Assembly: GCF_040807025.1 (NCBI RefSeq)
Contig: NC_090942.1
Location: forward strand, 205,428,640 to 205,492,639
Origin: Struthio camelus
Lineage: Eukaryota > Chordata > Aves > Struthioniformes > Struthionidae
DNA length: 64,000 nt
Reading direction: 5' to 3'
Shown: piece after piece, positions 52,141 to 62,770 of the stretch
Layout: each line of letters opens with the position of its first letter
Numbering within the stretch: position 1 is the stretch's first letter
The notes under the pieces: model-generated
What the model was told of the DNA's origin: nothing
Database searches by the model: none
Seen by the model: the letters and a program-made list of their open reading frames with translations, nothing else
Program-made: the position numbers and the translations under genes

Positions 52141-53007
52141 GTATGGGCACTGTGTTTATTTTTCACTTACTGTGAATGCCATAGACAATTTATCCAAAGG
52201 AAAAAAAATCCAGCATCTTCATTTTGCTTCCAGGATACTAATGGCAAACAATGCTAAGAGATCACATTCCCATGGTTTAAAATGGAGCAGCTAGCCTTGA
52301 TCCATCACGCAGCTCTAGGCAAACACATGAAAATGAAGCACGTTATGTGGGTCACTGAATCTGTGTAGCTCCAGCATGTCTCTCACACAGAGAAAGGACA
52401 TGTGCAGCTGACTGATAGGAATCCTTCACCTGCTAAGATGCTAGCTGGCGGTGCGCTTAGGCAGCTAATGATCAAAGCAGCTACCAGCTGCATTTATTCT
52501 GCTACCTTTTTTTTCCTGCTAATTGATGAATCTCTAGCATACAAATAATTTTCCATCAGCAGCAATGTCTTCACAGTAATAAAGGCATGTTAACCCCATA
52601 GAGAGCCATATGCCTATAAATTGCCTTGAAGAGATTATACTTTGTGTAGGGGCCAAGAGTAATACGTAATAAGTCGTTTTTACAACACAGTGAGATCCAT
52701 GTGGAAATCACTTCAGCTAGAATTAGGCATCAGTGGAGGCGGAATGCCACGTGCAGTGTGATTGTGCGTGGGACTCACCATTGTCTTTGAACCTTAATTA
52801 CTACAGCCAGCATCTGTGGTACCTGAACTGAGTGACACAGTCCCTCAGCCTGATTTCCTAAGAAAATACGGTTTATGCACTAAGGTTGTGTTTCTGCCAA
52901 TCTCTGTTCATCCGTCAGTTCACTCATATCCCCAGATGACCTTCAAACTTAAAAGTCTCAATGACATTTGAAAGAAAGGGCAGGATTCTTATGGTTTCAT
53001 GCAAACA
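52141..53007. other. Intergenic spacer after EXPH5
   Basis: Moderately AT-rich sequence between the inferred EXPH5 end and the next CR1. I see no gene, RNA or repeat in it. Confidence 0.5.
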
Positions 53008-54700
53008 GGATCACAGGATAATTCAGGCGGGGAGAGACCTCAAGGGGTCTCTGGTCCATCCTCCTGCTCACAGCAGTGTCAGCTCTGGGGTCAGACCTAG
53101 ATGGTCAGGGGCTTCATCGAGTTGGGTCTTGAGAACCTCTGAGGACAGAGACTGCACAACCCCTTGGGCAAATCGTGCCACTGCCTGACTGTCCTCATGG
53201 AGAAAAGTTGCTGAAAGCTGGAGAAAGTCTGAACTTCCTTTGTTCCAGTTTATGCCTGTTGTCCCTTGTCCTCCCACCATGCACCACTGTGAAGAGCCTG
53301 TGAAAGTACTGGCAGGCTGGTGTCAGGTGTCCCCAAAACCATCTCTGCTCCAGGCTGGACAAGCCCAGTTCCCCAGCCTCTCCTCACAGGTCAAGTACTC
53401 CAGCCGTGACCATCTCAGTGCTGAACTTCTGCTGAACTCACTGGTTCACCAATGTCTTTCTTCCTTTGGGGGGTTGGGGGGGGGGGGGACCAAAATTGGA
53501 CACAGTATCTAGATGTGGTCTTCTTCAATCTCTGGCTCTGCCCATGTTCATACAGTCCAGGGTGCTGTTGGCCTTTGCTGCCAGGGCACACTACTGGCTC
53601 ACATCCAGCTTACTGCCCAGTGGGACACCTCGTGTCTTTTCTGCAGACCTTTTCCCAGGTGCGTTGTTGAAGGGGTGCACCACCAGCACCACCAGCCCTT
53701 CCTGTCCCTGCCCACCTTCCCAGGGCTTCCCCTACTCTGCCCAGGCCCAGGCCCACATTTCAGCCCAGCCTAGGGCTGTCAGTCCCTGCCCTGCGATGCT
53801 GTAGCAGTTCCTGCCCCACCATGGGCTGGATCCTGACCCTCAAGCCATGGGCAACTGCCTGGATCCATGGTCTTGCCCAGCCATCAGCAGGCTGTGTCTG
53901 CCCCTGGTCACCCTCACCAGGCCTGACCCCCAGCCAGGGGAATCAACTGCCTGGCCCTGCCTTGTTGCCACAGGCTTAGCTGATGATCCAGGCCGGGTGG
54001 CCTGTGGCCAGCCCTGCTCGCCTTGTTGGGCTCCGGCAAGGCTGGGCCAGGACAGCAAGGGCCCTGCCCTGCGGCATCCTCCAGGAAGCCACCAGCCTCG
54101 CTGCTCACCAGCGCTAGATGCCAGGCTTCGTGTTTCTCCTATTGAATTTCAGGGCCCATTTCTCCAGCCTGCCCAGGTGCTCATGGCGGGCAGCCCAGCC
54201 TTTGAGAGTATCCACTGGTCCCTCCCACTGGTTTGGCATCACCTGTGAGCAGGATGCCCAAACACACCATCACCTCCTTCCTGCTGCTGACAAGGTCAGG
54301 CAGGGCAGGTCCCAGGCCAGACCCCTGCGGTGCTGCCCTCCTTACCGACCTCCAGGCAGAGATGGCCCGTTAACGCTGCCCTCGGAGCCCAACCAGCCAG
54401 CCAGTTTTTCACCCAGCTGGCTGTCTGCTCATTCACACCTAACCCGGATACAGGAAAATTGTGGGAGACAGCGAAGCCTTTGCTAAATTCAAGGTAAATG
54501 CCACCCACTGCTTTCTCATCACAGACCCAGTGACTTTACACCAGAGGCAACCAGGTTGGCCAGGCGTGCTCAACCCATGGTGAATCTAGGCTGGCTGTTC
54601 CCAGCCACCTCCTTCGCCTGCTCGTGCCCAGGAGCACGCTCCAAGCTGGTGCACAGGGAGAGGAAAACGGCCCTTGCTGATCCTTTCGCTGAAAGTAGCA
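53008..54700 (-). repeat. CR1 LINE, antisense, diverged, with GC-rich interruption
   Basis: The left end is a diverged CR1 tail (ACAGGATCACAGGATAATTC on the + strand). Then come reverse-complement CR1 words: the 'TGTTGTCCCTTGTCCTCCCA' block near 53257, the 'GGGCACACTACTGGCTCAC' block near 53583, 'CCCATTTCTCCAGCCTGCCC' near 54153 and 'ATGGTGAATCTAGGCTGGCT' near 54578. The order matches the 39.6 kb copy. Between about 53667 and 54115 the CR1 match is lost and replaced by GC-rich sequence. A G13 run sits at 53476-53488. All frames are broken. Ends are approximate. Confidence 0.8.
53667..54115. other. GC-rich block interrupting the CR1
   Basis: About 450 bases, rich in CCTGCCC, CCAGGCC and CAGCC words, sit where the CR1 should have only about 60-100 bases between its 'CTTTTCTGCAGA' and 'GAACTTCAGG' equivalents. 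It is not CR1-like as far as I can tell. No open frame resembles a protein. It could be an insertion into the LINE, a local expansion or gene-conversion debris. Confidence 0.4.
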
Positions 54701-56029
54701 GCCAGGGATGAACTGGCTGGCCAATAAGCAAATGTGTAGCTACAAATTAAGAGCATACGTGTTTTCTCTTGCCCACTGGGAGCAGCGTATATGGTATGTC
54801 GGTGATTATATGAGATGAGGGAGTTTAGGAAACTAAAGACAAAAGCAAAGAGGAAACCGGACTTGATAGTTCTGCTTTCGAGGAACCTGTTTTTCATGGT
54901 CTGTATGCTTGGAGACTTGAAGTTCATGTTGATCATAAACATGCAGCATTCATTCATGCTCTCACTTGTTTTTGTTTTTCATATGCGAAAAATCGAGGCT
55001 TGCATGGAAGCTTAGATTTAAATCTCTTACAGTCTTGCAAGCTCCCGCCTCTACTGGCACCCTGAATATTTCATAGTAGACAAGCAGCAAAGATGCTCCT
55101 GATAAAAACGATGTAACAACCTTAGGAGACAAATCTCTTGATTCTGGGTATGTGCCCGAGCCACATCTGGACTTCGCACTGGGGAAAGACTTGTGAGCAC
55201 GCTGCCTCGTCACACCATCCGCGGCCGGGAAGGTGAGCTCAGGGGCAGGCACCAACTTGCCAGTACGTCCCAACAGCTTCCCCAGTGTGTCCCTCAGTTT
55301 AAATGCAGCCAGTATGGCAAATCCTAGCAATGGCAAGGAGGACTTTTCAATTATATTTTTATTTATTCTGTAGCAATCTTTGCCTGTACGTCAACTGATA
55401 CAGGCCATAACAATTAACCAGCTTTAGAGAAATAAGATTTATTGCTCTTTGAATTCAGTGATACCAGCTGCTCAGCTGAAGATTGAATCGTGTCATAAAA
55501 TACAGGCAACGTTGTATGGGGGAGACAGAGAGATCATTGTCTCGTCAGCTTGGCCTGCAGGGTACCCGTGGACAAAGAGAAGGAAAAACCTCTTGAGACA
55601 TTAAAACACTAGATTCAGAACAGCTTGTGTGTAGACAAACGGGTCTGAAGCGCATCGTTCACTCTGACACCAGCGTCTTCCCTGACTCTGAAAATGCACA
55701 GATACAGAAACGTGAACTGCACTTGGTGCCAAGAGGCTGCTGCATCTTCCTCTCGCCCAGTAACGAACACCTGCCAGTTCGGGCAGGCTGAAAACTAAGA
55801 AATGGGGTTGTTTTTTTTTTTTTTTTGGCAGCACCGGCAAAGCGCTGCCGTGCGGGTAGAGGGCAGCGGGCTCGCGTGTGCCTGCCTTGGGGACGGGGAA
55901 ACCGTGAGCCACTCGCTTACGCCTGGCAAAGCGGCTGACCTGACCGTGGCAGAGCGGGCGATTTAACACCTCTGGCCGCTCTCCGCTGGGATGTGACGTG
56001 CGCAGCTTTTGCAAGGGAAAGCGCTGCCT
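54701..56029. other. Intergenic spacer upstream of POGLUT3
   Basis: Unique-looking sequence rising in GC content toward the island. It contains a T18-20 run near 55808-55827. A TGACGTG word at 55994-56000, of the CRE/ATF6 half-site type, could matter for an ER-protein gene, but a single 7-mer is weak evidence. No gene is seen. Confidence 0.5.
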
Positions 56030-56377
56030 CCCTGCACGCTTTCGGTTTCAACACGGCCACAAAACTTTCAGGCCAGAAGAGCGCGGCCCTCCGCGGCCCT
56101 CCCAGCGGCCGGGCCGAGGCGCGTAGCGGGCGGGGGCAGCGCCGCACCCGCCGGGGCCGGGGCCGGGGCCGGGGCCGGGGCCGGGGCCGGGGCCGGGGCC
56201 GGGGCCGGGGCCGGGGCGGGCAGCGGGGCGGCCGGATGCGGGGCGGGGAGAGGGGGCGGCCGCCCCGCGGGGAGCGGGCGCGGGGCCCGCCCGGCCGCGC
56301 AGGCCCGGAGCAGGCCCCGGCCCCGGCCCGCTGCCCTGCGCTGCGCTGCGCTGCACCGCGCCGCTGCCGCCCGGGCC
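56030..56377 (+). promoter_or_regulatory. POGLUT3: CpG-island promoter and 5' leader of POGLUT3
   Basis: Extremely GC-rich, CpG-dense sequence running from about 56030 through exon 1 to about 56720. There is no TATA box. GC boxes (GGGGCGGG, GGGGCGGGG) lie at 56213-56250, directly after the hexanucleotide tract. A CTGCG run (about 56335-56355) precedes the start codon. The pattern fits a TATA-less housekeeping-type promoter. The transcription start cannot be placed, so it is not known whether the GGGGCC tract is transcribed. Confidence 0.7.
56153..56212. repeat. Perfect (GGGGCC)10 hexanucleotide tract
   Basis: Ten uninterrupted GGGGCC units cover exactly 60 bases, ending 165 bases before the POGLUT3 ATG and flanked by GC boxes. 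The same unit expands in human C9orf72 disease and is known to form G-quadruplexes. The frame matching POGLUT3 reads it as Gly-Ala repeats; the other frames give Gly-Arg and Gly-Pro types. Assemblies often misjudge the length of such tracts. Confidence 0.98.
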
Positions 56378-56597
56378 ATGCGGGGCGGCCTCCGCGGGCG
56401 GCTGCGGCTGGGGGCCGCTTTGCCGCCGCTGCTGCTGCTGCCGCTGCTGCTGCGGGCGGCGGCGGGGGCGGCCGTGAGCGCCGAGCGGAGCCTGGCGTGG
56501 GGCCCCGGGCTGGAAGCCGAGGTCGCCCTGCCCGTGCGCTACTTCTACATCCAGGCGGTCAGCGCGGCCGGCCTCAACTTCTCCCGCTCCCCGCCAG
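56236..56597 (+). other. Out-of-frame upstream ORF overlapping the POGLUT3 start (exon 1 part)
   Basis: An ATG at 56236-56238 lies 142 bases before the POGLUT3 ATG in a different frame. Its context is weak (C at -3, C at +4). The frame stays open through all of exon 1 and would, after splicing, stop at TAA 62586-62588, for about 125 codons. It reads the signal-peptide Leu codons as a run of 11 alanines. It may be noncoding in practice, or may lower POGLUT3 translation if the mRNA starts upstream of it. Confidence 0.35.
56378..56597 (+). CDS. POGLUT3: POGLUT3 coding exon 1 (residues 1-73 and part of 74)
   Basis: This is the start of protein O-glucosyltransferase 3 (KDELC2), an ER-lumen enzyme that transfers glucose from UDP-glucose to serines of EGF repeats, for example in Notch and fibrillins. 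The exon encodes a signal peptide with a long Leu core (LPPLLLLPLLL, residues 15-25), cleaved probably after the Ala-rich stretch near residues 29-34. It then opens the filamin-type (immunoglobulin-like) domain with SLAWGPGLEAEVALPVRYFY (residues 38-57) and an NFS glycosylation sequon at 67-69. Human KDELC2 has a closely similar WGPGL...LPVRYFY stretch. The ATG has G at -3 and is the only in-frame ATG. The donor is CCAG|GTACC. Confidence 0.93.
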
Positions 56598-59500
56598 GTA
56601 CCGTGCGCTGCGCGGCGCTGCCGCCCCCGCCCGCCCGCCCCGCCGGCAGCCCTCGGGGGCCCGGCCGAGCCCCTGGACGGTCTGCGCCCGGCAGACTCTC
56701 CCCTCCTGCCAGCGAGCTGCTTAAAATCCCTGCACTGTACCCTTGCAGCCTCTCAGCCCTGCTCCGATCCAGCAGACTGAGTCTCACCTCTTGCTTACTC
56801 AGCACGAACGTCTTATGACACTTGCCTTGAGGGTGGGAATTTGCTTCTGCTCTTGCGGTCCGGCAGCATGTAGCCGGTCCGTTGTTTTGTCCTTGCAAGT
56901 CAATTCCTCGCCTTTGTTGCATGCTGATAGTTACACTTCAGCAAAGATACTTTTGAATACTGTCTTCATAATGAGGATAACTAGGAGGTAACGGCCCAAC
57001 AAAAATTCGGTATTGCCGATTTATATAGGGGAAACCTAGTTACTTTGCTCTGTATCACTTATTTACCATTCATATTCATGGGACTGAGTGGATATCTACC
57101 ATGTATACCTGGCCTTTTTGTCTACTGTAGCAATTCCTGCTCTTGGAAATAATTTCAGAAGGTTGCTGCGTGTGAAACTAAAGAATAGACCAAATGTCTG
57201 AAAATGCCCAGTGTTTACTCTAAGTTTTCTCATATACTGTGTTTGGCCTAACATATATTAGAAGGGTTATGCCTTTGCTCTGACAACATCTGAGATGCTT
57301 CTGCCTGGACTTTCTCCATCAGCTGTTGCAACTTTGTGCTGGATTGCAGAGTTTTCCTGTAACTGTGTTAAAGAACGCAACTGCACTGAGCCGGTGAATC
57401 TGAGCCTAATTCCAGCCACACCAAGGGAGATCCTTGGGTTCAAACAACAGGCTGCTGAGCTAAAAAGGTGTGAAGCTCAATTAGGTTCTCATGCTAGTTT
57501 AAATCCTCCTAGATAAACTGATAGAAAATGTATATTAAGAATCCGGTTTTGATCTCAAAGCGTATTAGTCAATTTGGGAATGTTTTCTGGTCCTGATGCC
57601 ATGTGGTATGGAACGGCCTGCATTCATACTGTGAAATTCTGTTTGCCTCCAAAGCAAGGTGGTGCGTGCGTATCACCTCTTGGGAATAGTTGTTGGGCCG
57701 CGCTAACTCTTGAGCCATGCCAAGAATTCTTTAGGAGACTGCCAAGGATCGTTCAACAATTTAGCAGAACAGTTGATCATGTTCCAGGGCACAGTGCACT
57801 AGCACTGTATAATTTATTGGTGTAGACATAGGCTATAAATTTCAGTTCTTGAATGATTTTACATTTTCAAATTCTATTTGTAAAACGTCAGTAAGAATTA
57901 TAATTAATAATATTCACCAGCGCACTGCTTTCCAATGTGAACTAAATATATCTCAAAATATCCCCATTGAGATAGGCAGCTAAATAAATCCACATTATCA
58001 TTTCCATTTCACAAATAAGAAAACTGCAATCAGAATGAGTGAGAGCTGTAGTTAAGGCTTCCCATTTGTAAAATTTGTGTTTATCTATTAAACAGTTTTT
58101 TTTTCCTGTGGATTAGAATTTTAATGAAGTAGGCCAGCACTAACTGGTATCCAGTATGATACTTGTGTACGCTATGTAGCAGATTTTAAATTCAGAAAAT
58201 CTTCTGATTATCAGGTCTAATCCCTAGAATTAATGTGCCCCGTTGCCTGCCACAAAATAATTTCATCCTACAGCCTGTAGGTCTTTAGCACATCTTTTTA
58301 GGAAGATATCAAAAGATGCAGAATTCACTTGTTTGCTGGATAAATTATTCCAATGATTAAAAAACTACTATTGAAAATAGAGGGCTTACTGTAGTATAAA
58401 AAGTACACATTCTTCATTGGATCCCTGGATCCCCTTGTCCTTCTTCTCTGCTAGGTTTTCCACTAGGCTTACAGTAAATGTTGAATCTCACTTTTTTTTT
58501 TTTCCTTTCTTCCTGCTATCAGTGGACTTCGCTTTTTTCCTAGTGGGCTTTGTTACCATGCCACTGACCCCTTATCAAATGCTTACTGTATCTAAGCTGC
58601 CACCAACTAAAAACAACAAATCCTTTTGGAGCAGATCTGTGCCCTTTCATGTCTCTTGGCCAGTACAGCAGGGAACAAAGACCCCTATAGTTGGTTCCTG
58701 TTCTTGAGGACCATGAGGTGGAATCCAGTAGTTTTTGACTTGTGATTTCTCAGTCTTCACTCACTTTTATCCTTGTTCATCTGATAACTGGAAACTTTGT
58801 TTTCTCTGGTAGGAAATCTTCATACCCAGTTAAAATGTTTCATAAAAGGGAGAAGAAAGGAGACAAAGACATAATAGCAACAGAAAACTATTTTCTCTAT
58901 GATGCTGCTTCATGGTATGCTCCGGATTTCAAGGTTTCTTCCGAATAATGCTATCCAACGCTTCATCCAAATCTGCTACAGAGAGGCTACTTGGTTGAAG
59001 TCAGCTCCTTTTAAGCAAGCTAAAAAAAGGTGGTTGTGACTGATAGTAATGTCTGGAGGCACAGATGACAATTCTTCCATTAAAGTCATGTGTGGCGTCA
59101 GCAGCTGAATTCAAAGGGAGGGGACTCTTGCATTAAGACCTCTGGCAGAGTTTAGTTGAATGAGGAATGGAAATTGTCATTTACCTGAGGAGAAATGTGT
59201 CTTCCCACCTGTTTGGACTACAGCTCCTCACTGTCACCTCGAGCAGAAGACCGTTCATGAGGAAAACCAGGTACTGTTCTCCCAACTCCCTGGGGTTTTC
59301 CTCTCAAGTCATTCTAAAAACGGACCACCACCTCACCAAAGGGAGTGTTTGTGCTGACACGAGATTCAGAGACGTCAGAGTCTTCCAAAGGAGGTAGAGT
59401 GAAGAGCAGATACTTTGACCATAAAAATAGGGATCACACAAGAGGAAGTGAATAAATTGATCTTGACTGTCTCAGACCTGCTGTACATTGTCGTTCTCTT

Positions 59501-62500
59501 TTAATAAAACTGTTCCTAGGTCTCACATCGGGGCTCAAGTGTTTGCAGTGTCATCCTCATCTGCATCTGTTCATTTTTCTCTGACATCCAAGAAACGTCT
59601 AAACTCATCAGAATCATTGTGAAGAATGAAAATTAAAATAGGTAGTCCTCTTTTTTTTCTGAAGAAGTCCCCTATTGCCTTCCTTGTTATTCTACAATTC
59701 TCTGTGATGTTTCTAATATCAGGTGTTGAATGGTGCAACATGACCTTGCGCAGAGCAAAGAAGAGCTGAAGGATACCTTTAGAAAGAGCCTGACGGCTCT
59801 CCAAATGGTTCTGGATATCTGAGTCATGGACAGTTTTGAAACTGGTCACAGGCTGATTTAACAAGGAGCAAATCACAGTAACATTATTAAACAAGCAAAC
59901 AAATAAAGCTCTATTATTTCCTGAAATATGCAAGGGGTGTCCTGTCATCACAGAGAATCTACACCCAGTACTGCAAATCTCACCATTGCAACCATAGAGA
60001 AGCACTGGAGTAACCCAAGCATACTGACTATTTCCCAAAGAAAAAAAAAAAGATAACAAATGTGAATCTTAATTACCAAAACCAGTATATTAAGAAGAAA
60101 AAAGATAAAGAGCTTAATGGTTACAGATCTAGAATGGTTTTAATAGGAAGACAGATAGAATAGATTAGGTTTGGAAGAAGAAAACCATATGGTGATATAA
60201 CAGGTCCTTCAAGCTTATCTATGGTATAAAGAAAACATATAGGAAGCAATAATTGGTTATTTCCCATAGCTTCATTTGATGCCTTATAGTTCTTGTGTTA
60301 CCAAATAGAAGTTGTGAAGCAAAATATCGTCTCTATAACATGTAGTGACATTTTGGAAGTGACTGCCATAGGATATTTTCGACGCAAGAAATACCAGAGT
60401 TTTCAAATGGAGGATTAAGCTATCAGGAAAAACATCCACTGAAGGCTATTACTCTTACGCTGATACAGCTTTTGATTTTAAAGTACCTAAGTTGCAGATT
60501 TCCAGACGCGGGGAGACAATACCTTCAGAAGCGTTCTTCTCCATTTGCTTCTTACAGTCCTGCTACTAACAGTAAAGTACAAGATACTGAACAGACCTTT
60601 GGTATAAAGGTCATTGAACTTATGGCCTATGATTATATAGCCATTCTTATGTTAGAGATATAGTTCTATTTTATGTCATCTTGGAATATAATCAGTGGCA
60701 AACTGATTATGTAAAGGAGGCAAAACTATACTTTTCTGCCTCTTCTCTGATGATAACTCTGCTTGCAGCTACACCACAAGTTGAGGAGCTCCCAAACTGA
60801 GATCCAGTTTGAATCAACACTAGTCACAGAGATCCAGCTTGTAGAGATCCAAAGCTGTTACCATCTTGGATCTAAACCAATATAGCATTCATAGAAAATG
60901 TCCTGGAACTTAAGTCTGTTAGTATTCCTTTAGCTATACTGCGTAACCTTACTGCTGCTATACCATCAGCCTACCACCTAAGCAAGCAGGGAGGTGTCCT
61001 ACTCATCATTTTTCTGAAAAGGAAGTGTCATGTATGCAGAACAACATTAGTGCTTCTTTACTTCTCAGAAGTAAAGTTCTTCCTGAAGTGACTTGTCGAA
61101 GTCAGTATGGACTGATACTCAGTATCAAGCAGACAGGTCTTCTATCATCCCAAGACATCCCTTAGTCTGTGGAAGTGCCGCCTGCCACACTGACGCTAAG
61201 AAGGAATGAATGCTTACTTTGTAATGGTTTGATGTCTTTAGCTGACGTGGGCTTTGAATAATAAAATTTATATTCATACGTGGCAAGAGAAAGCAGCAGC
61301 GGGTCTGTCCGGCTTTGAGAGATTCTTTTGCTCACTGACGTTCATCATAGCCTCGTTTGAAAAAGGATGCACTCTGACAACAGCATCTGGAAGAATCTGT
61401 GTTACGCGAAGCAACTGTTCTCTCTGTGGCGAGGCATGAAATCTGCTGCCAGGAAATACACTTTTGAAATCATAAGGATTCTGACTAATTTGGTCTGGAG
61501 GCTCTTGCCCAGTATTTTAAGATACAGTGTTCTAGGAGCGAAGACTTGACTGATCATGAGAAGACTCTGGAACTTATGTGCTTACATCAGAGCGTGATCA
61601 GTGTCCTGTTTGTGGATCTACATTGAGATATGAAGTGTGTAGAAATAACTGTAAAATCTCATTCTTCTAGTTCTCTTGGTACGCATACAAACTTCAGTCA
61701 CATCTTGATCTTATCTGAAATTGTTGAGTTTCATTTCCTTCTGTGTGCTGCTTTGTGACAGCATTCATTACATTCGTTTGGTTTGCAATGCTTAGGCTAT
61801 AAAATGTTGTGAATAATCTGTACTTTTGAAGAGTACAGATGCCTGTCTGCCCTATATGACCATATATGACAGACATAAGGGAATATAACAGATTTATATT
61901 TATGCGTACTCGTGTCCACAAAATATTCCATGCCCAGTTAAAAAGTCCCAGTGCGTTAATGATGAAGCCGATGGTGATCTTTAAGCACAGGTGAGACAGA
62001 TGTCCAGGAAACATCTCTACTATCATTCTCTTATCCCTGCTTAAAGCTGGGACTTTAAATTTGCAAGACAATTAGCTGCAGCCCAAAGGTGAATAATTTG
62101 TATCTGACTCCTGTCCTGCATGCTGCAGCTGCCTTTCCACAAGCTGGCGGGTATTCTTTTCTCCTGTTTTATTGTGGCTTGTTTTCTTGCCTCTCTTATT
62201 CTAGAGGAAATGGTTGCTCCTCAGGGCACTAGCTTGAAATCTTCGTATTCAGTCTAATCTTTGCTTCAAAATACTATTAGCCATTCTTCCTCTGCTGTAA
62301 AACCATTATTTGAGTAGATAATTTTTTATCTTCAGCTACGGGTTTTCCATTTATTAGGTATGTGATCATCCAGATAATTTAGTGGGATGATATTCCATCA
62401 CTGGAAATTAATATTTATCAACTTGGTATAATCAAAATAATTCCACTAAAAAAATTAAATTCCATGGACTTAATCCACTAGAGTTTGCTCTGTCTTTTAT

Positions 62501-62572
62501 TTCATTCTAATAACATTCTAATATTCTAACAGCATGAAGTGCTTTTATCTGTTTTTATTTTTCTCTTTTCAG
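56598..62572 (+). other. POGLUT3: POGLUT3 intron 1
   Basis: About 6 kb from GTACCG to CTCTTTTCAG. The first 120 bases belong to the CpG island. The rest is AT-rich, with a T12-T14 run near 58490. A 163-codon antisense open frame (59571-60059) starts at a non-ATG codon and is treated as a weak finding. I see no CR1 copy here. Confidence 0.8.
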
Positions 62573-62770
62573 GAAGAACACAGTTTAAAGTGGTAATTAA
62601 AGCACTTTCTCCAAAAGAAATCAGCAGAATTTATGCCCCTAACCCTTTGGATAGGAACGATGGCACATTTCTTATGCGCTATCGGATGTATGGGAGTGTC
62701 CGAAAAGGGTTAAAAATTGAGATACTTTATGGTGATAAGCATGTAGCTCGGTCTCCTTATATTTTGAAAG
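62573..62770 (+). CDS. POGLUT3: POGLUT3 coding exon 2 (residues 74-139), gene continues
   Basis: This exon encodes the rest of the filamin-type repeat: FKVVIKALSPKEISRIYAP, the highly conserved PLDRNDGTFLMRYRMY (residues 98-113), and GLKIEILYGDKHVARSPYIL (residues 119-138). The domain precedes the CAP10/GT90 glucosyltransferase domain, which must lie beyond the right edge of the window with the C-terminal KDEL-like retention signal. The acceptor is CTCTTTTCAG|GA and the donor GAAAG|GTAAGG. The exon is 198 bases and keeps phase 1. Only 139 of roughly 500 residues are in the window. POGLUT2 shares the architecture; the neighbouring EXPH5 favours POGLUT3. Confidence 0.95.

Noticed and set aside
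53466-54508. Pro/Ala-rich frames of 110-130 codons at 53.5-54.5 kb
   Set aside because: They overlap a decayed CR1 and its GC-rich interruption. Nothing is consistent between frames and no domain is visible.
56009-56377. N-terminal extension of POGLUT3 as an ordinary coding region
   Set aside because: There is no in-frame ATG; the first listed codon is TTG. It is kept only as a finding about possible near-cognate initiation.
56048-56379. Antisense Gly-Pro / Ala-Pro frames over the POGLUT3 island
   Set aside because: Low-complexity translations of GC-rich DNA and the GGGGCC tract, with no sign of an independent gene.
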